The translations under genes and the position numbers were made by a program. A DNA stretch of 63,803 nt, from contig JANPCX010000023.1 of the NCBI GenBank assembly GCA_031431125.1, forward strand, positions 1 through 63,803, written 5' to 3'. The first letter of the stretch is position 1. Each line of letters starts with the position of its first letter. The notes beneath the pieces are model-generated. The model did no database searches, was not told the origin of the DNA, and saw only the letters and a program-made list of their open reading frames with translations. Below are positions 1 to 8,328 of this stretch, piece by piece. This stretch comes from JANPCX01 sp031431125. Lineage in GTDB: Bacteria; Pseudomonadota; Gammaproteobacteria; Burkholderiales; Burkholderiaceae_C.

Positions 1-31
1 GTCGGCTGCAACGCGCGAGAAACCGGTCCAT
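1..31 (-). CDS. Start of a gene running off the left edge, possibly a peptidyl-prolyl isomerase
   Basis: Only the first ten codons are inside the window (MDRFLARCSR), starting at an ATG at 31-29. A strong GGAGG ribosome binding site sits about ten bases upstream, near 40-48, which supports a real start. It lies downstream of bolA on the same strand. In Burkholderiales the gene after yciB-bolA is commonly a PpiC/SurA-type periplasmic prolyl isomerase, and that is the only reason for the suggested function; ten residues cannot confirm it. Confidence 0.4.
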   Translation of the reverse strand, partial: MDRFLARCSR

Positions 32-145
32 TTTGGTATCGCCTCCTGCGCCCAGGGGCCTGCCCTGGGCTTGTCGGTGCTACCAAACTGTCCTCGGTTT
101 TCGCACGTTTCGCTTCGACACCTTCTACCGCGCAGACTCCTGGCT

Positions 146-421
146 TCAACCCTTGGGTAGCTCATGTGGCGCACGCGCCTCAATGGCCAGCGCATGAATG
201 CCCTGGCTCATCAGTTGAGACAGCGAATCATAAACGAGGCGGTGCCGCCCCAGCCGCGTCATGCCTTTGAAGCGACTGCTCACGACTTGAACGCTGAAGT
301 GCCGCCCCTCTTTGGCACCCGCATGGCCTGCATGCAAGTGGCTGTCGTCTTGCACCAGCAGTTCAGCCGGCTGCAGCGCTTGCTGCAAACAATCTTGGAC
401 TTGGGCTGCCGTGACGGTCAT
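146..421 (-). CDS. bolA: BolA family protein
   Basis: A 91-residue protein, the normal length for BolA/IbaG. BolA proteins bind monothiol glutaredoxins and [2Fe-2S] clusters and affect cell shape and stress responses. The helix-loop core with the SRFKGM and RLGRHRLVY segments around residues 49-65 and the late helix with HALAIEARAP match the family. The conserved histidines at the cluster-ligand positions (HLHAGHAG, about residues 29-34) are present. Its ATG overlaps the stop of the upstream yciB by four bases (ATGA), so the two are probably translated together. Confidence 0.92.
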   Translation of the reverse strand: MTVTAAQVQDCLQQALQPAELLVQDDSHLHAGHAGAKEGRHFSVQVVSSRFKGMTRLGRHRLVYDSLSQLMSQGIHALAIEARAPHELPKG

Positions 422-1062
422 GACTGCTTGACCACAGCCTCTTGCGCATCAGGCAATACATGTTTGCTCATGTAAAAACCTTGGGCCACGGTGAACAACA
501 GGGTGGCACCCAGGCCGCCATAAAACTTGATGTCCAGCCACGTGTTTTCGGAAAAGTTGTAGGCGAAATAAATGTTCAAAGCGCCGATGACCATGAAGAA
601 CACCACCCAGGCCAGGTTCAAACGGTGCCAAATGGGGTCGGGCAGTCGAATTTGTTCGCCCATCATTTTTTTCAGCAGATTGGCACCGAAGAGCACCGGT
701 CCCAGCCAGAAGGCCAGCCCCATGGCCCAGTTCACGATGCTGAACTTCCACTTGATGAAGGTCGGGTCGTGAAACCAAATGGTGGCACCACCAAATACGA
801 TGGCAAGCAGCAGCACCACCCACAACATGGTGTCCACCTTGCGGCCGCGTGCCAGCAAATAGGCCACTTGCAAACAGGTGACCAGGATGATGACCACGGT
901 GGCCAGCACCATGGGCGCTTCTTTGGGGCCGACCACGCCGCCCGAGACGATGCCGCCGAGGTACTGCGTGGCAAAACTGGACGCCCATTCTTCATGCGCC
1001 TTGGCGTACTTATAGCTGCCGAAAAACATCAAGAGCGGCAGCAGATCAAAAAGCAATTTCAT
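418..1062 (-). CDS. yciB: Inner-membrane septation-type protein YciB
   Basis: A 214-residue integral membrane protein with five to six hydrophobic segments and the family start MKLLFDLLPLLMFFGSY. Conserved stretches include WFHDPTFIKWK in the middle and LNIYFAYNFSENTWLDIKFYG near the C terminus. YciB (formerly intracellular septation protein A) acts in the cytoplasmic membrane and is linked to envelope synthesis and division. The E. coli protein is about 180 residues; this one carries a roughly 30-residue insertion near residues 35-60 (VSGGVVGPKEAPM), a form I associate with betaproteobacteria. It is the first gene of the yciB-bolA unit. Confidence 0.93.
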   Translation of the reverse strand: MKLLFDLLPLLMFFGSYKYAKAHEEWASSFATQYLGGIVSGGVVGPKEAPMVLATVVIILVTCLQVAYLLARGRKVDTMLWVVLLLAIVFGGATIWFHDPTFIKWKFSIVNWAMGLAFWLGPVLFGANLLKKMMGEQIRLPDPIWHRLNLAWVVFFMVIGALNIYFAYNFSENTWLDIKFYGGLGATLLFTVAQGFYMSKHVLPDAQEAVVKQS

Positions 1063-1141
1063 GGGGTCACAGGTCGTGTTGTGCGCGTTGGGTCAAGGTG
1101 CGATTGTCTCGCGTCCTCGAAAACCACCCAAGTGCGCCGAA

Positions 1142-1555
1142 TCAGGGATTTTGCTTGAAGTCGATCGCCGCCGAGTTGATGCAAAACCGCTCGCCTGTGG
1201 GGGCCGGGCCGTCTTCAAAGACATGGCCCAGGTGGGAGCCGCATTGGTTGCAGCGCACCTCCACTCGCACCATGCCGTGGCTGCGGTCGACAATGCGTTC
1301 GATGACCTCGCTGTTGACCGGCCGCCAGTAGCTCGGCCAGCCACAACCGGCGTCGAATTTGGTGCCGGACTCAAATAGCGGGGTGCCGCAGCCCACGCAG
1401 TTGTAGTGGCCGGCTTGCCAGTGGTCCCAGTAACGTCCACTGAAGGCGCGTTCGGTGGCGGCTTCGCGTGCCACCGCGTACTGGGTGTCGTCGAGTAACT
1501 CGCGCCACTCTTGTTCCGATTTGGAAACGGGGTAGGTTTTTTCGGCTTTGTTCAT
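1142..1555 (-). CDS. msrB: Peptide-methionine (R)-S-oxide reductase MsrB
   Basis: A 137-residue protein that reduces methionine-R-sulfoxide in oxidised proteins using thioredoxin. Two zinc-binding pairs are visible (CVGC and CNQC), with FDAGCGWPSYW between them, and the catalytic cysteine sits in the terminal RFCINSAAIDF motif. Length and motif order fit a stand-alone cytoplasmic MsrB with no signal peptide. The start ATG overlaps the selO stop codon (ATGA at 1552-1555), so it is coupled to selO. Both act in redox protection of proteins. Confidence 0.96.
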   Translation of the reverse strand: MNKAEKTYPVSKSEQEWRELLDDTQYAVAREAATERAFSGRYWDHWQAGHYNCVGCGTPLFESGTKFDAGCGWPSYWRPVNSEVIERIVDRSHGMVRVEVRCNQCGSHLGHVFEDGPAPTGERFCINSAAIDFKQNP

Positions 1556-3051
1556 GATGAGCAGGACACTTCAATGTGGTGGGCCCAATCCGGGGGCAGG
1601 GCGGCATAACCCGCATAGGCAGCTTGTTCGTCGCAGGGACGGGCTAAAACCTGACGCAATCGATCAATTTCGCTGAAATCGCCTGCCTGCGCTTGGCGGA
1701 TGGCCACTTCAGCCAAGTGGTTGCGCAGCACATAACAGGGGTTGTGTGCGTTCATGCGCATGGCGCGCTCGGCATCGATGCTGTGTTCATGCTGCAAACG
1801 TTGCTGGTAACGCTCGCACCAGGCTTTGAAAGCAGCGCGGTCTAGAAAATGGTCTTGCAGACTATGGGCCTGTCCGGTTTCGATGTTGAATTCGGCCAGC
1901 CAGCGCCAGGCCAGGGTGAAGTCGACCCGGCTTTGGGCCAGCAAGGCGAGCCAGTTGTCGGCCAATTGTTGATCGTCCGGACGCTGGGTTTGCAGGCCGA
2001 GTTTGGCGCGCCACTGCCGCGCCATCGCTTCGGGGAAGGCGGTTTTGTAAGTCTCGAGGGCCGCCAAAGCTTGGTCGCTTTCGCCTATGAGGGGCATCAA
2101 GGCTTGTCCGAGTGCGTACAAATTCCACAGCCCAATTTGCGGTTGCTGGTTGTAGGCGTAGCGGCCTTGGGTGTCGGAGTGGTTGCAAATGTGGCCGGGC
2201 ACATAGGCGTCCAAGAAACCAAAGGGACCGTAGTCCATGGTCAGCCCAAGGATGGACATGTTGTCGGTGTTCATCACGCCATGGCAAAAACCGACGGCCT
2301 GCCAGTGCGCCATCAAGTCGGCGGTGCGGTGAACCACCTCTTGCAGCAGCGACGCGCAGGGGTTCGGTTCTTCAGCGCAGTGCGGATAGAAATTTTGGAT
2401 CACAAAGTCTGCCAGCGCTTTGAGCTCAACCGGGGGCTGGCGCTGGGGTTCGCTGTAGGAGAAATGCTCGAAGTGTCCGAAACGGATGAAGCTGCTGGCC
2501 ACACGTGTGACGATGGCGGCCGTTTCCACGGTCTCGCGGCGCACCGGCAAGGCCGAGCCCGTGATGCACAGCGCCCGCGTGGTGGGAATGCCAAGGCCAA
2601 ACATGGCCTCGGAGCACAAGAACTCGCGAATCGACGAGCGCAACACGGCCCGGCCATCCCCCATGCGGGAGTAGGGGGTCAGGCCTGAGCCTTTGAGCTG
2701 CAGCTCCATCGGGCCGCTGGGCGTTTGGACTTCACCCAGCCACAGCGCACGCCCGTCACCCAACTGGCCGGCCCATTGGCCAAACTGGTGGCCGCTGTAC
2801 ACGCTGGCCAGGGGCCGCATGCCGGGCCACAGGGCCCCACCGCTGAAGACCTCGAGTGCGCCGCTGTTTTGCGTCCAGTCTTGCGACCAACCGAGCAATT
2901 CAGCGCACGAGGGGCTGGTGGCCACCCAATGCGGGTCGGGCAGGCCCTGTGCGGGCAATTCGGTATAAAAACGACTGCCTAAGTTGGCAAAACGATGGGT
3001 GTATTGCAACTCGGGCAGGGCTTGGGCCGCGGGTGGGCTGGGGGCGTTCAT
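1552..3051 (-). CDS. selO: Protein adenylyltransferase SelO (YdiU/UPF0061 family)
   Basis: A 499-residue pseudokinase-fold enzyme that transfers AMP from ATP to proteins and is linked to redox homeostasis. Family motifs are clear: the Gly-rich GQLGDGRA stretch, LKGSGLTPYSRMGDGRAVLRSS (shown here only in part), the NTDNMSILGLTMDYGPFGF metal-binding loop and MRMNAHNPCYVLRN near the C terminus. The reading frame stays open upstream to 3198, but the ATG at 3051 begins MNAPSPPA followed by LQYTHRFANLGSRFY, the usual family start. Its last bases overlap the start of msrB. Bacterial SelO normally ends in CSS or similar, and this one ends VSCSS, which retains the C-terminal cysteine. Confidence 0.94.
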   Translation of the reverse strand: MNAPSPPAAQALPELQYTHRFANLGSRFYTELPAQGLPDPHWVATSPSCAELLGWSQDWTQNSGALEVFSGGALWPGMRPLASVYSGHQFGQWAGQLGDGRALWLGEVQTPSGPMELQLKGSGLTPYSRMGDGRAVLRSSIREFLCSEAMFGLGIPTTRALCITGSALPVRRETVETAAIVTRVASSFIRFGHFEHFSYSEPQRQPPVELKALADFVIQNFYPHCAEEPNPCASLLQEVVHRTADLMAHWQAVGFCHGVMNTDNMSILGLTMDYGPFGFLDAYVPGHICNHSDTQGRYAYNQQPQIGLWNLYALGQALMPLIGESDQALAALETYKTAFPEAMARQWRAKLGLQTQRPDDQQLADNWLALLAQSRVDFTLAWRWLAEFNIETGQAHSLQDHFLDRAAFKAWCERYQQRLQHEHSIDAERAMRMNAHNPCYVLRNHLAEVAIRQAQAGDFSEIDRLRQVLARPCDEQAAYAGYAALPPDWAHHIEVSCSS

Positions 3052-3186
3052 GGGGTCAGTGTAGCCAGAGCCAGATAAACCTGTGGATGGCCCGGACAAG
3101 GCCGGTCCATCCGCGCAAGCCCTCTGCCCAAAAGCGCGGGCTTTGGTTACCGTTACGTGCTGACGTCTTGTCGCTAGGAGAATCCA

Positions 3187-4461
3187 ATGAACGCGCAATC
3201 AAGCCAGAAAGTCGCCACCAGATTGGGTTGGATGGCGCAGGTTTGTTGCTTGGTCTTCGTGTTGTGGACCCCTGCCGTCTGGGCGCAGAGTCCCACGCGC
3301 GGCCAGGTGGTGAAGCTGGCCTGGATCGATCCACTGTCGGGTCTGATGGGCCCGGTCGGGGCCAACCAACTCAAAACTTTCCAGTTTGCAGCCGAAAAGG
3401 CCAACCTCGGCAACCCTGCTGGGGTGAGGTTTGACTTGGTGACCTTTGACAACAAACTCAGCCCCGCAGAAAGCCTGAATGCCTTGAAGGCTGCCACCGA
3501 CCAAGGCATACGCTACATCGTGCAGGGCAATGGATCGGCGGTGGCGGGGGCCTTGCTGGAGGCCATCAACAAACACAACGACAGAAACCCCGGCAAGGAG
3601 GTGCTGCTGCTCAACCATTCAGCGGTCGATCCCGACCTCACCAACGGCAAGTGCAGCCACTGGCACTTTCGTTTTGATGCCGATACCTCGATGAAGATGG
3701 AGGTGATGACGAGTTACATGAAGGACCAGCCCGAGCTGCGGTCCGTCTACCTCATCAATCAAAATTATTCGCACGGCCATCAGGTGGCGCGGTATGCCAA
3801 AGACATGCTGGCCCAAAAGCGCCCCGACGTGAAAGTGGTGGGGGAGGAATTGCATTCCCTGGCCCAGGTGCGTGACTTCGCGCCCTATGTGGCCAAGATC
3901 AAAGCCTCGGGGGCTGATGCCGTGATCACGGGCAACTGGGGTTCTGACTTGTCCTTGCTGATCAAGGCCGCCCAAGAAGCCAACTACACCGGCAAGTTCT
4001 ACACCTACTACGCCAATGTCACCGGCACCCCGACCGCGCTGGGCACGACCGGTGCGGGTCGGGTGTATTCGGTGGTTTATTCCCACTACAACATGGGCGG
4101 CGAACTTCAGGCATGGATGAAGGAGTTCAAGGCGCGTTTCAACGACGACATGTACACCCATTCCATCTTGCACCTGTTCAATGGGCTTACCCAGGCCATG
4201 CAGCGCGCAGGCTCGACCGATCCGGTCAAAGTGGCGGCGGCCTTGTCGGGCATGAGGTTCAAAAGTTTCAATGGCGAGGTGGACATGCGCCGCAGCGACC
4301 ACCAGCTGCAGCAGCCGCTCTACATGCTGCTGTGGAATCCGGCCACAACGGCCCATCCCTACAGTGCTGAGAACACAGGCATGACCTTTGTGCCGCTGCG
4401 GCGTTATGACGCCTATGTGGCCAGCACGCCCACCAGTTGTCAGATGAAACGTCCCGGGTGA
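3187..4461 (+). CDS. Branched-chain amino-acid-type ABC transporter substrate-binding protein
   Basis: A 424-residue periplasmic binding protein of the LivJ/LivK (peripla_BP_6) type. A signal peptide spans about residues 1-33, with cleavage after the AVWA motif. The mature part starts VVKLAWIDPLSGLMGPVG, typical of the first beta strand of this fold. A good AGGAG ribosome binding site lies six to ten bases before the ATG. It is first in a five-gene operon with both permeases and both ATPases, so the importer is complete. The true ligand cannot be read from sequence: leucine/isoleucine/valine, amides, urea or aromatic compounds are all carried by this family. Confidence 0.9.
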   Translation: MNAQSSQKVATRLGWMAQVCCLVFVLWTPAVWAQSPTRGQVVKLAWIDPLSGLMGPVGANQLKTFQFAAEKANLGNPAGVRFDLVTFDNKLSPAESLNALKAATDQGIRYIVQGNGSAVAGALLEAINKHNDRNPGKEVLLLNHSAVDPDLTNGKCSHWHFRFDADTSMKMEVMTSYMKDQPELRSVYLINQNYSHGHQVARYAKDMLAQKRPDVKVVGEELHSLAQVRDFAPYVAKIKASGADAVITGNWGSDLSLLIKAAQEANYTGKFYTYYANVTGTPTALGTTGAGRVYSVVYSHYNMGGELQAWMKEFKARFNDDMYTHSILHLFNGLTQAMQRAGSTDPVKVAAALSGMRFKSFNGEVDMRRSDHQLQQPLYMLLWNPATTAHPYSAENTGMTFVPLRRYDAYVASTPTSCQMKRPG

Positions 4462-4531
4462 TTTTTCAGCCCCTTGCCGGGGTCTGCTACAAACGCGGCC
4501 TCATGACCAAGATCTTGAATGCCAGCCGCTG

Positions 4532-5572
4532 ATGGAGCTGTTCCTTCTGTCCCTGCTCAATGGCCTGTCTTATGGCCTTTTGCTCTTCATGCTCAGCAGC
4601 GGACTCACGCTGATTTTCAGCATGATGGGCGTGCTCAATTTCGCTCACGCCAGCTTCTACATGTTGGGTGCTTATATCGGTTACGCCATCGCCCAGCCAG
4701 CTGGATTCCTGGTGGCCTTGCTCGTGGCCCCGGTAATTGTGGGTTTGTTGGGCGCTGCGTTTGAAAGGCTGGTGTTGCGCCGGGTGCACCGCATGGGCCA
4801 TGTGCCTGAGTTACTGGTGACGTTTGGTTTGGCCTACTTGATCCTTGAAGTGGTTCAGCTGGTTTGGGGCCGCACCGCAGTGCCATTTGGGCCGCCGGCC
4901 TGGCTGCAAGGGCCGGCGTTGACCTGGGCCCAGTTGTCGTCGGGGTCATGGCAGTTTTTCTGGGGCGCTGCGCCAGCAGGTTGGTGCGCGGCGTTAGTCC
5001 ACACGGTGTGCTCCACCTTTCCGGCGACACGTGCTTTCATGATGGTGGTGGCTGTGTTCATGCTGATCGTGATCTGGCTGGTGCTCACCACTTCCAGGCT
5101 GGGACTCGTGGTGCGTGCGGCACTGACCCATCCGCAGATGGTGGAGGCCCTGGGGCACAACGTGCCGCGTGTCTTCATGCTGCTCTTTGGCGCAGGCTGC
5201 GCACTGGCGGGCATGGCGGGCGTGATCGGTGGCAGCACCTTCATCACCGAACCCGCCATGGCGGCCAGCGTGGGGGCGGTGGTTTTTGTGGTGGTGGTCG
5301 TGGGCGGTGTGGGCTCGCTGCGGGGCGCTTTTGTGGCCTCGATCTTGATTGGTTGCTTGCAAACCTTGGCGATTTCTTGGGACCAGTCCTTGGGGAGCAT
5401 GGTGTCGGCCGTGGCGGCTCTGTGGGGGGGCAGTTTGTCGACCCAGGCCCTGCAGAACAAGCTCTTGCAACTCAGTGCATCTCAACTGGCGCCGGTGTTG
5501 CCTTATTTGTTGATGGTGCTGGTCTTGGTTTGGCGGCCTCAGGGGCTATGGGGCCAAAAGGCGTGGGCATGA
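4532..5572 (+). CDS. livH: LivH-type ABC transporter permease
   Basis: A 346-residue membrane protein beginning MELFLLSLLNGLSYGLLLFM with the typical LivH continuation LIFSMMGVLNFAHASFYMLGA. About eight membrane segments are visible. The cytoplasmic coupling stretch LVVRAALTHPQMVEALGHNV, near residue 190, matches the family loop that contacts the ATPase. It is longer than the usual 290-310 residues because of an insertion of about 35 residues around positions 110-160 (PFGPPAWLQGP onward), probably periplasmic. It ends in an ATGA overlap with livM. Confidence 0.93.
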   Translation: MELFLLSLLNGLSYGLLLFMLSSGLTLIFSMMGVLNFAHASFYMLGAYIGYAIAQPAGFLVALLVAPVIVGLLGAAFERLVLRRVHRMGHVPELLVTFGLAYLILEVVQLVWGRTAVPFGPPAWLQGPALTWAQLSSGSWQFFWGAAPAGWCAALVHTVCSTFPATRAFMMVVAVFMLIVIWLVLTTSRLGLVVRAALTHPQMVEALGHNVPRVFMLLFGAGCALAGMAGVIGGSTFITEPAMAASVGAVVFVVVVVGGVGSLRGAFVASILIGCLQTLAISWDQSLGSMVSAVAALWGGSLSTQALQNKLLQLSASQLAPVLPYLLMVLVLVWRPQGLWGQKAWA

Positions 5573-6801
5573 CTTCGCGTGCGCTGGTGTGGCCTTGGAT
5601 GGTTTTTGCTGTGGTGTTGCTCGCGGCGCCCCGGTTCTTCAGCAGTGGTTTGGGTTTGTCGGTGCTGTCGCAGATCGGCATCACGATGATCGCCTGCCTG
5701 TCCTACAACCTGCTGTACGGCCAAGGCGGCATGTTGAGTTTTGGCCATGCCGTCTACAGCGGCGCCGGTGCCTACATGGCCATTCATGTGTTGAACCAGG
5801 TGTCGGCGGGTGCGTTCGCTGTGCCGGTGAGTTTGTTGCCCTTGGTGGGTGGATTGGCCGGCATGGCGGTGGCTGCATTGCTCGGCTGGTTCAGCACGCG
5901 CCACAGCGGCATGCCCTTTGCGATGATCTCGCTGGGCTTGGCGGAACTGGCTTTTGCGGCCGTGCTGATGTTTCCCGATGTGTTTGGCGGCGAGGCGGGC
6001 ATCTCCGGCAACCGCGTCGTCGGCCAGCCGGTGGTGGGGGTGAATTTCGCGTCGGGGTGGCAGCTGTACTGTCTTGTAGCGGCCTACACCTTTGTCGCCG
6101 CCTTGGCCATGTTCGCCTTCACCCAAACGCCGCTGGGGCGGTTGCTTAATGCGGTGCGTGACAACGCAGAGCGCGTGGCCTTCATGGGTTACAGCGCCCA
6201 CCGCATCCGCTACACCGCGTTTGTCATCGCTGGTTTTTTCGCGGGGGTGGCGGGTGGTTTGTCTGCCTTGTTGTTCGAGATCGTCACCGCCGAGGTGGTG
6301 AGCACCGCGCGGTCGGGTGCCTATTTAATTTTCACTGTGGTGGGCGGCAGCGGCAGTTTTGTCGGACCCATGGTGGGCGCGGTGTTGATGGTGTGCAGCA
6401 CGGTGTTGCTGTCGTCTTGGACGCGGGCTTGGCTCTTGTACCTGGGCCTGCTCTTTCTGTTGGTGGTGATGTTTTTCCCAGGCGGTGTCGTCGGTGCCCT
6501 GCGTGCTTTGCGCCGACCCGCAGGTTGGTGGCCCAGCCTCCAGCGGCCCTGGCGAGCCCTGGGCGTGTTGGCGGGCGCCCTGGCCGTGCTCGGTTTCGCC
6601 GCGCTGGTGGAAATGGTTTACCACCTGCAATGGGGTTCGGTGGTTGGCAGCCGCTTGATGTTTTTGGGTGTGCTGCTGGACGTGCAGCAAGCCGCGCATT
6701 GGTGGATGGCGGTGTTGCTACTGGTGGCGGGCGGTGGTCTGTGGTGGCTGTCGCGCCGCGGCTCTAGAAGCAAAGAGCTGCTGCTGGAGTCCAAGCGATG
6801 A
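5569..6801 (+). CDS. livM: LivM-type ABC transporter permease
   Basis: A 410-residue permease whose ATG lies inside the livH stop (5569-5572). The frame is open far upstream, but only this start fits: MTSRALVWPWMVFAVVLL opens the first membrane helix, followed by the family signature YNLLYGQGGMLSFGHAVYSGAGAY. The coupling loop LLNAVRDNAERVAFMGY, near residue 200, is typical. The C terminus is unusual. After the normal end near FFPGGVVGAL there are about 110 extra residues with two more hydrophobic stretches, one of which ends LLLVAGGGLWWLSRR. It overlaps livG by four bases. Confidence 0.92.
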   Translation: MTSRALVWPWMVFAVVLLAAPRFFSSGLGLSVLSQIGITMIACLSYNLLYGQGGMLSFGHAVYSGAGAYMAIHVLNQVSAGAFAVPVSLLPLVGGLAGMAVAALLGWFSTRHSGMPFAMISLGLAELAFAAVLMFPDVFGGEAGISGNRVVGQPVVGVNFASGWQLYCLVAAYTFVAALAMFAFTQTPLGRLLNAVRDNAERVAFMGYSAHRIRYTAFVIAGFFAGVAGGLSALLFEIVTAEVVSTARSGAYLIFTVVGGSGSFVGPMVGAVLMVCSTVLLSSWTRAWLLYLGLLFLLVVMFFPGGVVGALRALRRPAGWWPSLQRPWRALGVLAGALAVLGFAALVEMVYHLQWGSVVGSRLMFLGVLLDVQQAAHWWMAVLLLVAGGGLWWLSRRGSRSKELLLESKR

Positions 6802-7604
6802 AGGCCGCATCGGCTGTTGACCCCGCGGTCGTGCTGTCGCTGAACCAAGTCCACAAACGCTTGGGCAACGCCTCTATCGTGCGGGGGGTGAGTCTGTCCT
6901 TGCGCCAAGGTGAACGTGTGGCCCTGATCGGCCCCAATGGCGCGGGCAAGACCACCTTGTTCAACCTCATCAGCGGCTTGCTGGCCCCCGACGCTGGAGA
7001 GATCGTCTTGCAAACTCCCGGAACACACGCGACGCGGATTGAGCGACTGCTACCGGAACAAGTGCATCGTTTGGGTTTGTCGCGCAGTTTTCAAGTCAGC
7101 AGTGTGCTCAAAGGGTTGTCGGTGTTTGACAACCTGCGCTGTGCGGCGCTGTGGTCGGAAAACACGGGCTACGCTTTTTGGCGGCGTTTGTCGCAATGCC
7201 GCCGCGCCAATGAACGGGCACAGCGCATGCTGGAACAACTGGGCTTGTCCTCGTGGGCGGACCAGGTGGCCGGAGAGCTCAGCTACGCCAACCAACGCGC
7301 CTTGGAGTTGGGCTTGGCCACGGTAGGGGGCTCGCCCGTGGTGCTGCTGGATGAGCCGACTGCGGGCATGAGCCAAGCCGAGACGGTCCACTTCATCGCC
7401 TTGATCCGTCAACTCACCGAGGGCAAAACTTTGCTGATGGTGGAACATGACATGGGTGTGGTGTTTGACCTCGCCGACCGGGTGGCCGTTCTGGTGGACG
7501 GCGAATTGATCGCCTTTGACACCGCGGCCCGTGTGCGCGCCGATGCGCGCGTGCAGGCGGCCTACCTGGGGGCGCTGGCACCCTTGCAGGCGGACTCGGC
7601 ATGA
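6798..7604 (+). CDS. livG: LivG-type ABC transporter ATP-binding protein
   Basis: A 268-residue cytoplasmic ATPase that powers the importer together with LivF. Walker A is GPNGAGKTT at about residues 45-53. The signature is the LivG-type variant ELSYANQRALELG rather than LSGGQ. Walker B is VVLLDEPTAGM, and the H-loop is MVEHDMGVVF. The intact Walker A lysine contrasts with the neighbouring LivF. It starts within the livM stop and ends in an overlap with livF, so translation along the operon is probably coupled. Confidence 0.95.
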   Translation: MKAASAVDPAVVLSLNQVHKRLGNASIVRGVSLSLRQGERVALIGPNGAGKTTLFNLISGLLAPDAGEIVLQTPGTHATRIERLLPEQVHRLGLSRSFQVSSVLKGLSVFDNLRCAALWSENTGYAFWRRLSQCRRANERAQRMLEQLGLSSWADQVAGELSYANQRALELGLATVGGSPVVLLDEPTAGMSQAETVHFIALIRQLTEGKTLLMVEHDMGVVFDLADRVAVLVDGELIAFDTAARVRADARVQAAYLGALAPLQADSA

Positions 7605-8308
7605 CAGCCCTTCTGGAAGTGCGTGCGCTCTCGGCTTTTTATGGCGCAAGCCAAGTGCTGCAGGGCTTGAACTTGCAAGTGCAAAACGGTGAAGTGGTGT
7701 GTTTGCTCGGGCGCAATGGCTCGGGCCGCAGCACCTTGCTGCGTGCTGTCATGGGCTTGGTCGATTCACGCGGCGAGGTGGTTTGGCGCGGTCAGAACAG
7801 CGCTGGTTTTCGGCCTTACGAAAGAGCCCAGCTGGGACTCGGGTATGTGCCTGAAAACCGCGAGGTGTTTCCTTCGCTGACGGTAGAGCAAAACCTGCTG
7901 CTGGGCAGCAAACCCGGCCGGCGCACGCGCGGACGCTGGTCCATGGACCTGCTCTTGGGTTTGTTTCCGCGCTTGAAAGAAAGGCTGCACACCGCGGCCG
8001 GTCATCTGTCTGGCGGTGAACAACAAATGCTCACCTTGTGCCGAACGATGATGGGTGATCCGGATTTGGTGCTGGTCGACGAACCGACGGAAGGTTTGGC
8101 GCCCGCCTTGGTTGAACAAGTGGCGCATTTCGTGACCACGGTGCGCGATGCAGGTGTGGCGGTGCTGCTGGTGGAGCAAAAACTCTCCATTGCTTTGCAA
8201 GTGTCCAGTCGCTGCTTGGTGATGGGCCATGGCCGCATCGTTTTTGAAGGCACGCCAGCCCAGCTCAGGGCGGATGTGAACACACAGAAAGAGTGGTTGG
8301 GCGTGTGA
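7601..8308 (+). CDS. livF: LivF-type ABC transporter ATP-binding protein with altered Walker A
   Basis: A 235-residue ATPase with the LivF features GYVPENREVFPSLTVEQNL, signature LSGGEQQML, Walker B LVLVDEPTEGLAP and H-loop LLVEQKLSIAL. The Walker A motif reads GRNGSGRST at about residues 44-52, with arginine where the nearly invariant lysine belongs; the codon is a clear cgc. I believe some LivF paralogues in Burkholderiales share this variant, but this could not be checked here. The partner LivG has a normal P-loop, so the pair may have one canonical and one altered nucleotide site. It is the last gene of the operon and converges with the LysR gene. Confidence 0.93.
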   Translation: MTALLEVRALSAFYGASQVLQGLNLQVQNGEVVCLLGRNGSGRSTLLRAVMGLVDSRGEVVWRGQNSAGFRPYERAQLGLGYVPENREVFPSLTVEQNLLLGSKPGRRTRGRWSMDLLLGLFPRLKERLHTAAGHLSGGEQQMLTLCRTMMGDPDLVLVDEPTEGLAPALVEQVAHFVTTVRDAGVAVLLVEQKLSIALQVSSRCLVMGHGRIVFEGTPAQLRADVNTQKEWLGV

Positions 8309-8328
8309 GCCCCGGGTTTCAAGCGGCC

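Noticed and set aside
1849..2688. A 279-codon open frame opposite selO
   Set aside because: SelO motifs on the minus strand are complete, and the opposite frame has no recognisable domain.
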